This document shows, piece by piece, positions 1-9,217 of a DNA stretch of 64,000 nucleotides. The notes under the pieces are model-generated. The model did not search any database. It worked only from the letters and a program-made list of their open reading frames with translations, and was not told the origin of the DNA. Location: positions 6,262,001 to 6,326,000 of the forward strand of contig NZ_CP017157.1 of NCBI RefSeq assembly GCF_001729485.1, in the 5' to 3' direction. The position numbers and the translations under genes are program-made. Source of the stretch: Streptomyces lydicus. GTDB lineage: Bacteria > Actinomycetota > Actinomycetes > Streptomycetales > Streptomycetaceae. Position 1 is the stretch's first letter. Each line of letters begins with the position of its first letter.

Positions 1-1585
1 GCAGGATCTCCGCCCGTACGAGTGACCAGAACTCCGCCTCGGGAACGTCCAGTTGGTCGGCACACAGCGGTGCGAGGTAGCGGAAGACGCCGACGAACAG
101 CCCGGAGTGGATGAACTGGGTGAGGAAGGCGGGCGGTTCGGTGAGCAGCACGGTGCGCACGTCGTCCGGCATGGAGTCGTGCTCGGGCAGCGGCTCGGAG
201 GTGGTGTTCACGTCGTCGACGAAGTCCTTGACCGCGAGGCGGGTGGGGACGTCGTGCTCGTCGAAGACCACGATGGCGTTCTCCCCGTGCGGGGAGAAGA
301 CCGTGCCGTACTGGTAGAGGAAGTGCAGCAGGGGCGGCAGGAGGGCGGCGAACAGCCGGGCCAGCCAGTCGCGCGGGGCCAGGCCGGAGCGGTGCACCAG
401 TTCGGCGGTCAGCGCCCGGCCTCCGGGGTCGGTCTGCAGCAGCGAGGCCAGCGTGCGGGCGCGTTCCCCGGGGTCGAGGAAGCCGCTGATCGGCTCCCGC
501 CAGATACAGCCCAGCAGCTCCTTGAACTGGTACGGGACGCCGGGCAGCCGGTCGTAGAGGGGGTGCTCGACGGTGACCGAGGCGGTTTCGCCGAGCAGGA
601 TCACCCGGGTCTCGTCACGCAGGAACGGATCCGCGTCCCGCAGGCCGTGCACCCAACGGGTCACCGCGGGTGCGGCGAGGGTGCGCTCGGTGGGCAGACC
701 GCGCCAGACCAGGGTGTTGAGGATCGACAGCGGCAGTTTGACCGTACGGGCCCAGGGCCGGCTGATGTTGAGGAACGTACGGATCGACTGCTGCGGCAGG
801 CGGAGGTCGTTGTCAGTGGGCAGCGCGATGATGGATCTGTCCGCGAGTTGCGGGGCGAAGAGCGGGGCAATGGTCTCGTCCCACTGCCAGGGGTGCACGG
901 GGAGATAGAGGTAGTCGGCGGGGTCGAGGCCCTGGTCGGTGAGGGTGCGGGCGAAGGTGTGACGGGTGGCGGGGTCGAGTTCCTCGCCGTAGAGGCGGTC
1001 GGGGGTGGCCAGCGTGGGGATACCGCGGTAGTGGGCGATGCTGTGGTGCGCGGCGAGCCAGGGCAGCCGCCGGGGGGTGCGGGCCTCGGGGGCCCAGGCC
1101 GCCGCGTCGGCGGCGGAGAAGCCGAGCCGGCCCTTGTTCGCCACCAGCCAGGGGTGGCCGGTCTGGTGGCCTTCGAGGGCGGCGTAGTCCAGGTCGGCGA
1201 GATCGGCGGCGCTGAGGGCCGTGGCGTCGAGACGGGTGTCGGCGGCGAGGGTGGTGGTCAGCTCGCGGATGAGGTGACCGGTGGTGTCGCCGGACAGGCC
1301 CAGGACGGTGTCGTGGGCGTGCGTGAGGAAGTGGAAGGGGTCGGTGTCGGGGGTGATCGAGGCGGGGTCGACGCGCCAGTGGCCGTAGGCGCCGCGGCGG
1401 GCCCGGAAGCGGTAGACCAGCTCGTCGGTGACCGGCAGGCGGTACTGCGGGGTGCCGTCGGGGGCGGTGCCGTCGGGCTCGGGCGCGAGGACTTCCTCGT
1501 AGGCGAACTCCGCGAGGATCTTGGCGAACAGTCGGCGCGCGGCGTGCTGCCAGGCGCGGTGCGAGGGCTGGGGCTCAGGAGACAA
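1..1585 (-). CDS. IucA/IucC-family NIS siderophore synthetase (IucC/RhbF-like), cut off by the window edge
   Basis: This is the N-terminal ~528 residues of an NRPS-independent siderophore (NIS) synthetase. The family uses ATP to adenylate a citrate carboxylate and forms an amide with a hydroxamated polyamine. Visible family motifs are GHPWLVANKGRLGFS, a PVHPWQ segment, a Q-S-I-R-T-F-type core strand and an HGENAI segment followed by VKDFVDD. The start is TTG at 1585, chosen because GAGGAG sits 7 nt upstream and no better in-frame start exists. It lies 105 nt downstream of the acetyltransferase gene and is probably its co-transcribed neighbour. By comparison with rhizobactin and aerobactin operons it would do the second condensation. 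The C-terminal part and any following monooxygenase or decarboxylase genes lie outside the window. The family is certain; the exact substrate is inferred. Confidence 0.9.
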   Translation of the reverse strand, partial: MSPEPQPSHRAWQHAARRLFAKILAEFAYEEVLAPEPDGTAPDGTPQYRLPVTDELVYRFRARRGAYGHWRVDPASITPDTDPFHFLTHAHDTVLGLSGDTTGHLIRELTTTLAADTRLDATALSAADLADLDYAALEGHQTGHPWLVANKGRLGFSAADAAAWAPEARTPRRLPWLAAHHSIAHYRGIPTLATPDRLYGEELDPATRHTFARTLTDQGLDPADYLYLPVHPWQWDETIAPLFAPQLADRSIIALPTDNDLRLPQQSIRTFLNISRPWARTVKLPLSILNTLVWRGLPTERTLAAPAVTRWVHGLRDADPFLRDETRVILLGETASVTVEHPLYDRLPGVPYQFKELLGCIWREPISGFLDPGERARTLASLLQTDPGGRALTAELVHRSGLAPRDWLARLFAALLPPLLHFLYQYGTVFSPHGENAIVVFDEHDVPTRLAVKDFVDDVNTTSEPLPEHDSMPDDVRTVLLTEPPAFLTQFIHSGLFVGVFRYLAPLCADQLDVPEAEFWSLVRAEIL

Positions 1586-1690
1586 GGCGGGACTCCTCGA
1601 AGCGGGACCGCCCCGGCACGTAAGGGGGACAACCGGAGCGGCGGGGTGGACGGCGGACCGGTTCGGGGCCGTCGACGGACGGCCGCCGGG

Positions 1691-2362
1691 TCAGAGCAGA
1701 TGGCGATGGGCGCGGTCGCGGATCATCAACGCGGCGCGCTTCTCCGGCAGTTCGATCTCCTCGGCGAAGCGGAAGCCCGCGGTCAGGAACGCCGCGACGG
1801 ACGCGGTGTTGCGCAGAGCGGGCTCGGCGAGGACGCGCGAGCAGCGCGGGCGGTGGTCGAGCACGAGATCGGCGACGGCGCGCAGCAGCGCGCTGCCCAA
1901 ACCGTGGCCGCGGTCGGCGCCGCGACCGATGAGGAGGTGGATCCCGGTGTCCTGGGGGCGGGCCGCGTAGTGGTGCGCGAGCGGGTCCAGATCGGCGCGG
2001 TAGAGCTCCCAGTAGCTCATCGGGACGCCGTCCAGCACCCCCAGGCAGGGCACGCTGCGGCCGTCGCCGTCGAGCTGGCCGCGCAGGTGGGCGGCGGTGG
2101 TCTCCGGCGGCCCCGCCAGCTCCCAGAAGGCCGCGACGGCCGGGTCGTTCATCCAGCCGGTGATCCGGCCGAGATCGCGCTCCGGCCGGACGGGGACCAG
2201 GGCGAACGGCCCGCCCGGGGTGTCGACCGGCCCCCAGTCCCCCGGGTCGCCGAGCAGCGGGCCCGGGCCCGGGAAGCCGGCCGGGAGGCCGCGGGGTGGC
2301 GGGAGCCGACGGTTGAGGGTCTCGTCGGAGCTGGAGCTGAGGCCGGAATCGGTGGATGGCAC
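1691..2362 (-). CDS. GNAT N-acyltransferase of siderophore type (IucB/RhbD-like)
   Basis: A 223-residue acetyltransferase. The C-terminal ~150 residues carry the GNAT features of the IucB/AlcB siderophore group: M-N-D-P-A-V-A-x-F-W near residue 70, S-Y-W-E-L-Y, an acyl-CoA loop of R-G-x-G-L-G-S-A-L-L type and N-T-A-S-V-x-x-F-x-x-A-G-F. In these pathways the enzyme acylates the N-hydroxylated amine to make the hydroxamate. The start is GTG at 2362, with GAGAGGAGAG about 8 nt upstream. Longer in-frame readings towards 2557 are Pro/Arg-rich and look non-coding. It sits between the two NIS synthetases, as in rhb-type operons, 198 nt after the IucA-like gene. The first ~60 residues are low-complexity and poorly conserved in character. 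The acyl donor (acetyl or longer) cannot be read from sequence. Confidence 0.85.
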   Translation of the reverse strand: MPSTDSGLSSSSDETLNRRLPPPRGLPAGFPGPGPLLGDPGDWGPVDTPGGPFALVPVRPERDLGRITGWMNDPAVAAFWELAGPPETTAAHLRGQLDGDGRSVPCLGVLDGVPMSYWELYRADLDPLAHHYAARPQDTGIHLLIGRGADRGHGLGSALLRAVADLVLDHRPRCSRVLAEPALRNTASVAAFLTAGFRFAEEIELPEKRAALMIRDRAHRHLL

Positions 2363-2560
2363 GGCGACGCTCTCCTCTCGTGGCCGGTTGCCGCGCGGCC
2401 TTGTGGGTCGCGGGGCGTCGGCGCCGGGGACGGTGGGCCGGTAACGGCGGTCGGACGACGGGGGTCGGGGGGCGGGCGGTGGTGGTCCGTGGTCTGGGGC
2501 CGGGGCGGGCGTGCGGCCTGCGGCGTGGGGGCCGGTCGGGAGGGGTCCGCACGCCACGTC

Positions 2561-4591
2561 TCACGGGGCGAGCGGGTTGGGCAGGGTGACGTAGACGGAC
2601 TGCGTCTCCACGGGGCCGACCAACTCGTCCAGGCCGTGCAGCCGGGTCGCGAGGTTGGCCTTGCAGCGCAGCGTGCGGGCGGTGAGCAGCTGTTCCGGAA
2701 GCGGCGAGCGGTACGCGGGGGGTGCCGCGGCGGCGTCGGAGAGGAACCGCCGGAAGGCGGCGAGCAGGATCTCCTCGCGCACGAGGCGCTGGGCGCCGAA
2801 CGCCCCGATGAGACCGAGGACGTTGTTGATGCCCAGGTAGTAGGCGAAGCGCTCGTCGACGACCTCGTCGGCGACGAAGGTGTCGCTGACCGTGCCGATG
2901 CCCGGCAGCCGCCGCTCCAGCGCGGCGCGGTGGGAGGCCCGGAAGTAGTAGCCCTGGTTGTCGCGGTAGCGGCCGCCGACCGGCCAGCCGTCGGGGTCGA
3001 GCAGCACGAGGGTGTTCTGCTGGTGGGCCTCCAGGGCGATGCCGGCCGTGCCGTCGAGCCACAGCAGGGGCCGTACGACCGCTTCGAGATAGCGCAGGAA
3101 CCACTCCGTCGCCACCGCGCCCGGGGAGCGGCCGGTGCGGCCGCCGAGGGCGCCGACGAGGTCTTCGAGGCGGGAGCGGACGCCCGCGTGCCCGGGCCAG
3201 GGACGGGGCGAGGTGAGGCCGGCGATGCACACGGCGTCGTCGGTGGTGCTGAAGGGGTTGTGGCGGATGACGGCGTCGAGGCCCTGGACGGGCGTGCCGT
3301 CGGGACCGTCGACGGCGAGATAGGCCGGGTCGCGGACGATGTCGAAGCGGGGGTGGACAGCTTGCCACTGCTCGGCGAGGCCGGTGCGCAGCAGCCGGTG
3401 CACCTCCACCCCGCGCACGAGTTCCTTGCGGAGGTTCTCCCGGCGGGAGTTGGTGATGCGCAGCCCGAGGGAGAGTTTGAGCATGGCCTCCGCGTCGGGG
3501 CGGTAGACGGTGCGGACGGAGGAGGTGGGGCACCAGCGCGGGCCGTGGGGCCCCAGGTCGTGCAACAGGCCGGCGTCCCGCAGCGCGACGATGTCGGGGC
3601 GGTCGGCGAGTTCCCTGGCCTGCCAGGGGTGCACCGGCAACGGCACGGTGTCGTCGGGGAGTCGGAGCTCTTCACCGGCGAGCCGGGCGGCGAGCTGCTC
3701 GGCCGGTACGGGCTTGCCGCGCTCCGTCCAGGCCGAGTCGGTGGCGACGGCGGAGCGGTGCACGGCCATCCAGTGGAGCGCGAAGGCGCCGCGGAGTTCG
3801 GGTGAGTAGGCGCGGGTCTCGGCGTCGGACAGGCCCTCGCGGCTCTTGGGCGTGGGGTGCAGCGGGTGGCCGAAGAGGAGGGACTGTTCCGCTTCGAGGA
3901 AGAGAGCGGCGTGGTCGTCGGCGGGCCGGGCGCGCCGGTCGGCCAGGAAGGTGGCCACATTGCGTACGGAGTCGGCGACCCGGCCGACGAGTTCGGCGCC
4001 CTCGCCGTCCGGTGTTTGCGGCTGCGCGCCGTCCGGGCCGCTCTGCTCGTCGGCGTCCGCGACCCGGTGTTCGCCGCCGTCCGAGGCCCGCCGGTCGCCG
4101 TCGTGCGCTGCCTCCCGGCGCAGCAGCGCGGCGAGGGTGACGGCGTCGAGCGGGGCGGCGCCGGCCGGGGCGCCTTCGAGGGCGGGGGCGCCCAGGCGGT
4201 GCCAGCCGGTGGGGGACCAGTAGCGGACGGGGACGTGCAGGGCGCCCGCACCGGCCCGCAGCGGGACGCGCAGCCGGCCGCCGGCCGGCCGTTCGCTGCC
4301 GCTCTCCCGCAGCCAGCAGCGCAGCAGATGCTCGATGCCCGCGGCGTCGGCGGCGACCGCCGGGTCGGGGTGGTCGAGGGGGTCGTGGTCGCCGTGGCGG
4401 GCGCGGTCGTAGGGGCCGGGTGCCGTGTGGGGTGCGGTCCGTGCCGGGTCCTCGTGGGTCTGCTGGTGGCAGCCGTCGTCCGGGGCGCGCCGCTGCTGGC
4501 GCGGTACGGACTCGATCGTGGCGGCGCTCTGGTGCCGGTCGGGGGTGGTCTCGCCGGGCGGGACGTTGTCGGGGCCGGGGCGTTCGTTCAT
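2561..4591 (-). CDS. IucA/IucC-family NIS siderophore synthetase (IucA/RhbC-like)
   Basis: A 676-residue synthetase of the IucA type, which makes the first citrate-amine amide. The N-terminal ATP-binding motif [11 protein letters not shown] is near residue 241 and PVHPWQ near 319. [21 protein letters not shown] and a FhuF-like C-terminal helix region with Y-Y-L-G-I-N-N-V follow. The start is ATG 4591, which overlaps the aminotransferase stop as ATGA (4588-4591), so translation is probably coupled. The first ~80 residues are polar, His/Pro/Asp-rich and look disordered. A second low-complexity insert (roughly residues 160-195) makes the protein longer than a typical ~580-residue IucA. The role as first condensing enzyme is inferred from family and gene order. 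Confidence 0.9.
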   Translation of the reverse strand: MNERPGPDNVPPGETTPDRHQSAATIESVPRQQRRAPDDGCHQQTHEDPARTAPHTAPGPYDRARHGDHDPLDHPDPAVAADAAGIEHLLRCWLRESGSERPAGGRLRVPLRAGAGALHVPVRYWSPTGWHRLGAPALEGAPAGAAPLDAVTLAALLRREAAHDGDRRASDGGEHRVADADEQSGPDGAQPQTPDGEGAELVGRVADSVRNVATFLADRRARPADDHAALFLEAEQSLLFGHPLHPTPKSREGLSDAETRAYSPELRGAFALHWMAVHRSAVATDSAWTERGKPVPAEQLAARLAGEELRLPDDTVPLPVHPWQARELADRPDIVALRDAGLLHDLGPHGPRWCPTSSVRTVYRPDAEAMLKLSLGLRITNSRRENLRKELVRGVEVHRLLRTGLAEQWQAVHPRFDIVRDPAYLAVDGPDGTPVQGLDAVIRHNPFSTTDDAVCIAGLTSPRPWPGHAGVRSRLEDLVGALGGRTGRSPGAVATEWFLRYLEAVVRPLLWLDGTAGIALEAHQQNTLVLLDPDGWPVGGRYRDNQGYYFRASHRAALERRLPGIGTVSDTFVADEVVDERFAYYLGINNVLGLIGAFGAQRLVREEILLAAFRRFLSDAAAAPPAYRSPLPEQLLTARTLRCKANLATRLHGLDELVGPVETQSVYVTLPNPLAP

Positions 4592-5982
4592 GGGGTGGTG
4601 CCTCGCAGTGTCGTGGGGGACGAGCCCGTCGGCCCGGGGGTGGTGCGGACCGCCGCCGTGACGGCGTCGGCGAGGCGGTCGAGGATGGCGTCCGCCTGTT
4701 CGTCGGTGATGGTCAGGGGTGGCAGCAGCCGGACGACGGCGGAGTGCCGGCCGCCCAGTTCGACGATCAGGCCGCGGTCCAGGCATGCCTGCTGGACGGC
4801 GGCGGCGAGCCGGGGGTCGGCGGGGCGGGCGCCGGTGGCGTCGGCGTCGGCGCCCCGGTCGACGAGTTCGATGCCCAGCATCAGTCCGCGGCCGCGGACG
4901 TCACCGATGCAGTCGTGGGATGCGGCGAGGTCCGCCAGCCGGGCCAGCATCCGTCGACCGAGTTCGCCCGCGCGCTCGGCGAGGCCGTTGGCACGGACGT
5001 ACGCGAGGGTGGCGGCGCCGGCGGCCATGGCGAGTTGATTGCCGCGGAAGGTGCCGGCGTGGGCTCCGGGCGGCCAGGCGTCGAGTTCCTCGCGGTAGAC
5101 GATGACGGCGAGCGGCAGGCTGCCGCCGATCGCCTTCGACAGCACGAGCACATCCGGCACGATCCCGCTGCGCTCGACGGCCCAGAAGGTGCCGGTGCGG
5201 CCGACGCCGGTCTGCACCTCGTCCACGATCAGCGGGATCTGCCGGCTCGCGGTGAGTTCCCGCATCTGCTGCAGCCAGCTGTCCGGGGCGGGGATCACCC
5301 CGCCCTCCCCCTGGACGGGTTCCAGGATCATCCCGGCCGGCCGGGGCACCCCGCTCTTGTGGTCGTCGAGCAGGCTGCGGGTCCAGCGCGCGGCGAGTTC
5401 GGCGCCGCGCTCACCGCCCACGCCGAACGGGCAGCGGTAGTCGTACGGATAGGGCAGCCGGACCACGCCGGTGCGCTGCGCTCCCCCGGAGGCGGCGAGC
5501 GCCTCCGCGGTCATGCCGTGGTAGGCGCCGGAGAAGGCCATCAGGCCGTCCCGGCCGGTCGCCGTGCGGACGAGTTTGAAGGCGGCCTCGACGGCGTCCG
5601 TACCGGCCGGGCCGCAGAACTGGATGCGGGCCCTTTCGGCCAATTCCGCGGGCAGCGTGGCGAAGAGCTCGGTGGTGAAGGCGTCCTTGACGGGTGTGGC
5701 CAGGTCGAGGACGTGCAGCGGGGCGCCGGAGTCGAGGACCGCGCGGATCGCTTCGAGCACCACGGGATGGTTGTGGCCGAGGGCCAGCGTCCCGGCACCG
5801 GAGAGGCAGTCGAGATAGCGCCGGCCATCGGCGCCCTCGATGGTCAGGCCCCGGGCCCGGACCGGGACGATGGGCAGCGAGCGCGCGTACGTGCGGGCAG
5901 CGGACTCACGCAGGGACTGCCGGCGCAGGATCCCCTCGTGGGCCGGCGGAGCGGCCGCCGGCACGGTGTCGGTCAACGCCAC
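4588..5982 (-). CDS. diaminobutyrate--2-oxoglutarate aminotransferase (RhbA/DABA-AT type)
   Basis: A 464-residue class-III PLP aminotransferase of the diaminobutyrate/EctB branch. It should convert aspartate semialdehyde plus glutamate to L-2,4-diaminobutyrate. Seen: the cofactor loop C-G-P-A-G-T-D-A near 123-130, DEVQTG at 254-259 and the Schiff-base lysine in [10 protein letters not shown] (K283). The start is GTG 5982 with AGGAGGA 10 nt upstream. It is the first gene of the minus-strand siderophore operon and its stop overlaps the IucA-like start. There are no ectoine partners (EctA/EctC) beside it. That supports a siderophore role, with diaminobutyrate later decarboxylated to 1,3-diaminopropane by an enzyme presumably encoded left of the window. 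The 284-bp upstream gap shows no recognisable DmdR/IdeR iron box. Confidence 0.88.
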   Translation of the reverse strand: MALTDTVPAAAPPAHEGILRRQSLRESAARTYARSLPIVPVRARGLTIEGADGRRYLDCLSGAGTLALGHNHPVVLEAIRAVLDSGAPLHVLDLATPVKDAFTTELFATLPAELAERARIQFCGPAGTDAVEAAFKLVRTATGRDGLMAFSGAYHGMTAEALAASGGAQRTGVVRLPYPYDYRCPFGVGGERGAELAARWTRSLLDDHKSGVPRPAGMILEPVQGEGGVIPAPDSWLQQMRELTASRQIPLIVDEVQTGVGRTGTFWAVERSGIVPDVLVLSKAIGGSLPLAVIVYREELDAWPPGAHAGTFRGNQLAMAAGAATLAYVRANGLAERAGELGRRMLARLADLAASHDCIGDVRGRGLMLGIELVDRGADADATGARPADPRLAAAVQQACLDRGLIVELGGRHSAVVRLLPPLTITDEQADAILDRLADAVTAAVRTTPGPTGSSPTTLRGTTP

Positions 5983-6266
5983 GGCAGTTGTGTCCTCCTG
6001 CTTGGTGAGGTGCTGGATACCGCGCGAGCCCTGCGGGCAGCCCGGACGTCCCCCGTACGTACCAACGACGGCGGCGACGCCGGATCACGGTCCGCGGCAA
6101 GATCCTTGTCGGCCGGGAACCGGGGACCCGAGTACCGCCGTCCCCATCGTCACCGGCATAGTGGGGTGCCGCGCCGAGATCTTGAGGTTCATGACAAGTT
6201 CAAAACCGGCGCGACTCCGCTCAAGCCACACCGGCTCAGCTCGATTCACACAGGGGGAACCCACCC

Positions 6267-7454
6267 ATGCGACCCATACGACGGTCAGTCCTGGCCGCCG
6301 CCGCCCTCACCGCTGTCGTGGCGCTCACCGCGACCGGCTGCGGGCCGGAGGGGGACAACGCGGACGCCAAGCCCAGCCAGTCCGCGGCGGACACCTCGGG
6401 TGGGGGTGAGATCAAGATTCCCCAGGACATCCAGGACAAGCTCAAGGAACACGGCGTCGACCTGGACAAGTGGAAGAACGGGGAGTGGAAGAACTGGGAC
6501 CGGGACAAGTGGCTCCGGGAAGCCGGGGAGTTCATCAACCCGATCATCAAGAACTTCTGGAACCCGGACAAGATCGAGAAGGTCAAGCCCCCGAAGGACC
6601 CCAGCAAGCCCGAGGACATCTCGGAGGACCAGGGCAAGACCGACCCTGAGCCGGCCGCCGTCCCGGCTCAGGCCGTCAAGACCCCCTACACCGCCACCGC
6701 TCCCGGCGTGGGTCTGCTGCTCTTCAGCACCCCCCAGGGCGAGTCGCGTTGCTCCGCCACCGTCGTCAAGGACCCGGCGCACCCCGGTAAGTCCAACCTC
6801 GTGTGGACCGCCGCGCACTGTGTGCACGCCGGCAAGAACGGCGGCTGGTACCGCAACATGATGTTCGTGCCGAACTTCAACAGGACCGGTGGCACCGCCG
6901 ACCAGTTGAAGACCAAGCCCTTCGAGGACCGCGTCCCGTCGGGCAAGTGGTGGGCCGACGACATGGCGACGTCCAACGAGTGGATCAAGGACGGCGGCGC
7001 CGTTCCGGGCGTGCCGATGGCTCCGTACGACTTCGCGCTGATGCACGTGAAGCCGGAGGAGAGCACCGGTGGCAAGTCGCTGGAGGAGGTCGCCGGCGGC
7101 GCGTACGAGGTCGACTTCAACGCGCCGGCGATGGCCAAGATCCCGAGCCTGACCGCGCAGGGCTACCCGGCCGAGGCGCCGTTCGACGGCGCGGCGCAGC
7201 AGCAGTGCACCGACAAGCCGACCCGGCTGTCGATGGACGCCAAGAAGCCGACCATGTACCGGATCGGCTGCACCATGACCGGTGGCTCCTCCGGTGGCCC
7301 CTGGTTCATCAAGGGCGCCGACGGCAAGCCGGTGCTGGTCTCCAACATGTCGATGGGTCCGCGTCCGGCCCGCTGGTCGGCCGGCCCGCACCTGGGCCCC
7401 GAGGCCAAGACGATGTTCGACACCATGAGCAAGAAGTGGGCGAGCAAGAGCTAG
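6267..7454 (+). CDS. secreted lipoprotein, trypsin-like serine protease
   Basis: A 395-residue exported protein. The N-terminus is a lipoprotein signal (M-R-P-I-R-R, a hydrophobic stretch, then T-A-T-G-C with the lipidated Cys at 25). Residues ~50-110 form a charged Trp/Lys/Asp-rich linker. A chymotrypsin-fold peptidase domain follows, with catalytic H184 in TAAHC, D255 in YDFALMHV and S342 in TGGSSGGPW. It should act on the outer face of the membrane; its substrate is unknown. The start is ATG 6267 with GGGGGAA upstream. The gene is alone on the plus strand, divergent from the siderophore operon and convergent with hflX, with two strong hairpins after the stop. Absence of a pro-domain cleavage motif leaves open whether activity needs processing. 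Confidence 0.88.
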   Translation: MRPIRRSVLAAAALTAVVALTATGCGPEGDNADAKPSQSAADTSGGGEIKIPQDIQDKLKEHGVDLDKWKNGEWKNWDRDKWLREAGEFINPIIKNFWNPDKIEKVKPPKDPSKPEDISEDQGKTDPEPAAVPAQAVKTPYTATAPGVGLLLFSTPQGESRCSATVVKDPAHPGKSNLVWTAAHCVHAGKNGGWYRNMMFVPNFNRTGGTADQLKTKPFEDRVPSGKWWADDMATSNEWIKDGGAVPGVPMAPYDFALMHVKPEESTGGKSLEEVAGGAYEVDFNAPAMAKIPSLTAQGYPAEAPFDGAAQQQCTDKPTRLSMDAKKPTMYRIGCTMTGGSSGGPWFIKGADGKPVLVSNMSMGPRPARWSAGPHLGPEAKTMFDTMSKKWASKS

Positions 7455-7462
7455 TGGTGTGA

Positions 7463-7490
7463 GGGGCGGTGCCCGGTGCGGCACCGCCCC
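7463..7490 (+). terminator. hairpin after the protease gene
   Basis: A perfect 10-bp inverted repeat, GGGGCGGTGC with GCACCGCCCC, around an 8-nt loop, 9 nt after the protease stop. There is no T tract, as is common for high-GC actinobacterial terminators. Confidence 0.6.
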
Positions 7491-7507
7491 GTCACCTCGG
7501 CGGTGCC

Positions 7508-7553
7508 ACGCGAAGGGCCCGCTCCCGATCTCCCGGGGGCGGGCCCTTCGCGT
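7508..7553. terminator. bidirectional terminator between the protease gene and hflX
   Basis: A perfect 15-bp stem (ACGCGAAGGGCCCGC with its complement) around a 16-nt loop. It lies between two convergent genes, 54 nt from the protease stop and 32 nt from the hflX stop, so it can serve both. It is the second of two consecutive hairpins. Confidence 0.75.
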
Positions 7554-7584
7554 GTGTACGGTCGCCTCGGGCGCCGGAGCCGCG

Positions 7585-9072
7585 TTACGCGGCGGGCACG
7601 AACGGCTCGAATTCAGCGGCCAGTTCCTCGTGCACCCGCGCCTTGAGCACCGTGCCCTCGGCGGTGTGCTCCTCGGAGAGCACCTCGCCCTCGGCGTGCG
7701 CCCGCGAGACCAGGGCGCCCTGGGTGTAGGGCACCAGGACCTCGATCTCGACCTGCGGCCGCGGAAGCTCCTCGTCGAGCAGCTCCAGCAGCTCGTCCAT
7801 GCCCTGGCCGGTGCGGGCCGAGACCACGAGCGCGTGCTTCTCCTGGCGCAGCAGGCGCTGCAGCACCAGCGGATCGGCCGCGTCGGCCTTGTTGACGACC
7901 ACGATCTCGGGCACGTCCGTCGCGCCCACGTCGCGGATCACCTCGCGCACGGCGGCCAGCTGCTCCTCGGGCACCGGGTGCGAGCCGTCGACCACGTGCA
8001 GGATGAGGTCGGCGTCGCCGACTTCCTCCATGGTGGAGCGGAACGCCTCGACGAGGTGGTGCGGGAGGTGTCGGACGAAGCCGACGGTGTCGGCGAGGGT
8101 GTAGAGCCGCCCGCTGGGGGTCTCGGCCCGTCGGACGGTCGGGTCCAGGGTGGCGAACAGGGCGTTCTCCACCAGCACGCCGGCGCCGGTGAGGCGGTTG
8201 AGCAGCGAGGACTTGCCCGCGTTGGTGTAGCCGGCGATGGCGACCGAGGGGACCTTGTTGCGTCGGCGCTCCTGGCGCTTGATGTCCCGGCCGGTCTTCA
8301 TCTCCGCGATCTCCCGGCGCATCTTCGCCATCTTCTCGCGGATCCGCCGCCGGTCGGTCTCGATCTTGGTCTCACCGGGACCACGGGTGGCCATACCGCC
8401 GCCCGCCGAACCGGAGCCACCGCCACCCATCTGCCGGGACAGCGACTGACCCCAGCCGCGCAGCCGGGGCAGCATGTACTGCATCTGTGCCAGCGAAACC
8501 TGCGCCTTGCCCTCACGGGACTTGGCGTGCTGGGCGAAGATGTCGAGGATCAGGGCGGTCCGGTCGACCACCTTGACCTTGACGACGTCCTCCAGGTGGA
8601 TCAGCTGGCCCGGGGACAGCTCACCGTCACACACCACGGTGTCCGCCCCGGATTCGAGCACGATGTCACGCAGCTCCAGGGCCTTGCCCGAACCGATGTA
8701 GGTGGCCGGGTCCGGCTTGTCGCGGCGCTGGATGACGCCGTCGAGCACCTGCGCGCCGGCGGTCTCGGCCAGCGCGGCGAGCTCCGCGAGGGAGTTCTCG
8801 GCGTCCTGCACCGTCCCCGAGGTCCACACCCCGACGAGGACCACCCGCTCCAGGCGGAGCTGCCGGTACTCGACCTCGGTGACGTCCTCGAGCTCGGTGG
8901 AAAGGCCCGCTACACGGCGGAGCGCGGCACGCGCCGAGCGGTCGTACTGGTCGCCGTCGCGCTCCCCGTCGATCTCGTGGCTCCAGGCGACGTCCTCTTC
9001 CATCAGGGCGTCGGCCCGAAGGCTCTCGGGGAGGCGCTGCCGGTCCTGCGGAAGGGAAGAAGAGGAGGTCAT
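7585..9072 (-). CDS. hflX: GTPase HflX
   Basis: A 495-residue HflX-family GTPase, a ribosome-associated factor that splits stalled 70S ribosomes in other bacteria. The N-terminal HflX domain (to ~270) includes GKALELRD and the glycine-rich loop leading to T-R-G-P-G-E-T-K-I-E-T-D-R-R. The GTPase domain has G1 GYTNAGKSS (281-289), G2 F-A-T-L-D-P-T (306-312), G3 DTVGF (328-332) and G4 NKAD (394-397). A short C-terminal domain follows. The start is ATG 9072 with AAAGGA 5 nt upstream. The N-terminal ~45 residues are Ser/Asp-rich and longer than in E. coli HflX. It is followed by a strong terminator shared with the convergent protease gene; the M1 peptidase gene lies upstream on the same strand. 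Confidence 0.95.
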   Translation of the reverse strand: MTSSSSLPQDRQRLPESLRADALMEEDVAWSHEIDGERDGDQYDRSARAALRRVAGLSTELEDVTEVEYRQLRLERVVLVGVWTSGTVQDAENSLAELAALAETAGAQVLDGVIQRRDKPDPATYIGSGKALELRDIVLESGADTVVCDGELSPGQLIHLEDVVKVKVVDRTALILDIFAQHAKSREGKAQVSLAQMQYMLPRLRGWGQSLSRQMGGGGSGSAGGGMATRGPGETKIETDRRRIREKMAKMRREIAEMKTGRDIKRQERRRNKVPSVAIAGYTNAGKSSLLNRLTGAGVLVENALFATLDPTVRRAETPSGRLYTLADTVGFVRHLPHHLVEAFRSTMEEVGDADLILHVVDGSHPVPEEQLAAVREVIRDVGATDVPEIVVVNKADAADPLVLQRLLRQEKHALVVSARTGQGMDELLELLDEELPRPQVEIEVLVPYTQGALVSRAHAEGEVLSEEHTAEGTVLKARVHEELAAEFEPFVPAA

Positions 9073-9217
9073 TTGATCCTTTGCGTCGTTGGGAAGCCCT
9101 CACGGGGCCGGGCGGCCCCACCGGGACTGTCGCTGGTGTCAACGAACGAGCCGCCCCGGACATTCCCCGGGCCGGTCCCCGTCGACCCGACGATGGTCCC
9201 ACGGCCCGCGAGGACCG

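Noticed and set aside
53-3805. A plus-strand open frame of ~1250 codons across the siderophore genes
   Set aside because: Shadow of the minus-strand genes. Composition is Gly/Val/Arg-rich without motifs, while the opposite strand has clear family proteins.
6181-6206. TTGAGG...AGTTCAA partial dyad upstream of the protease as an operator
   Set aside because: Only the outer 4 bp and a few inner bases match; too weak to call a site.
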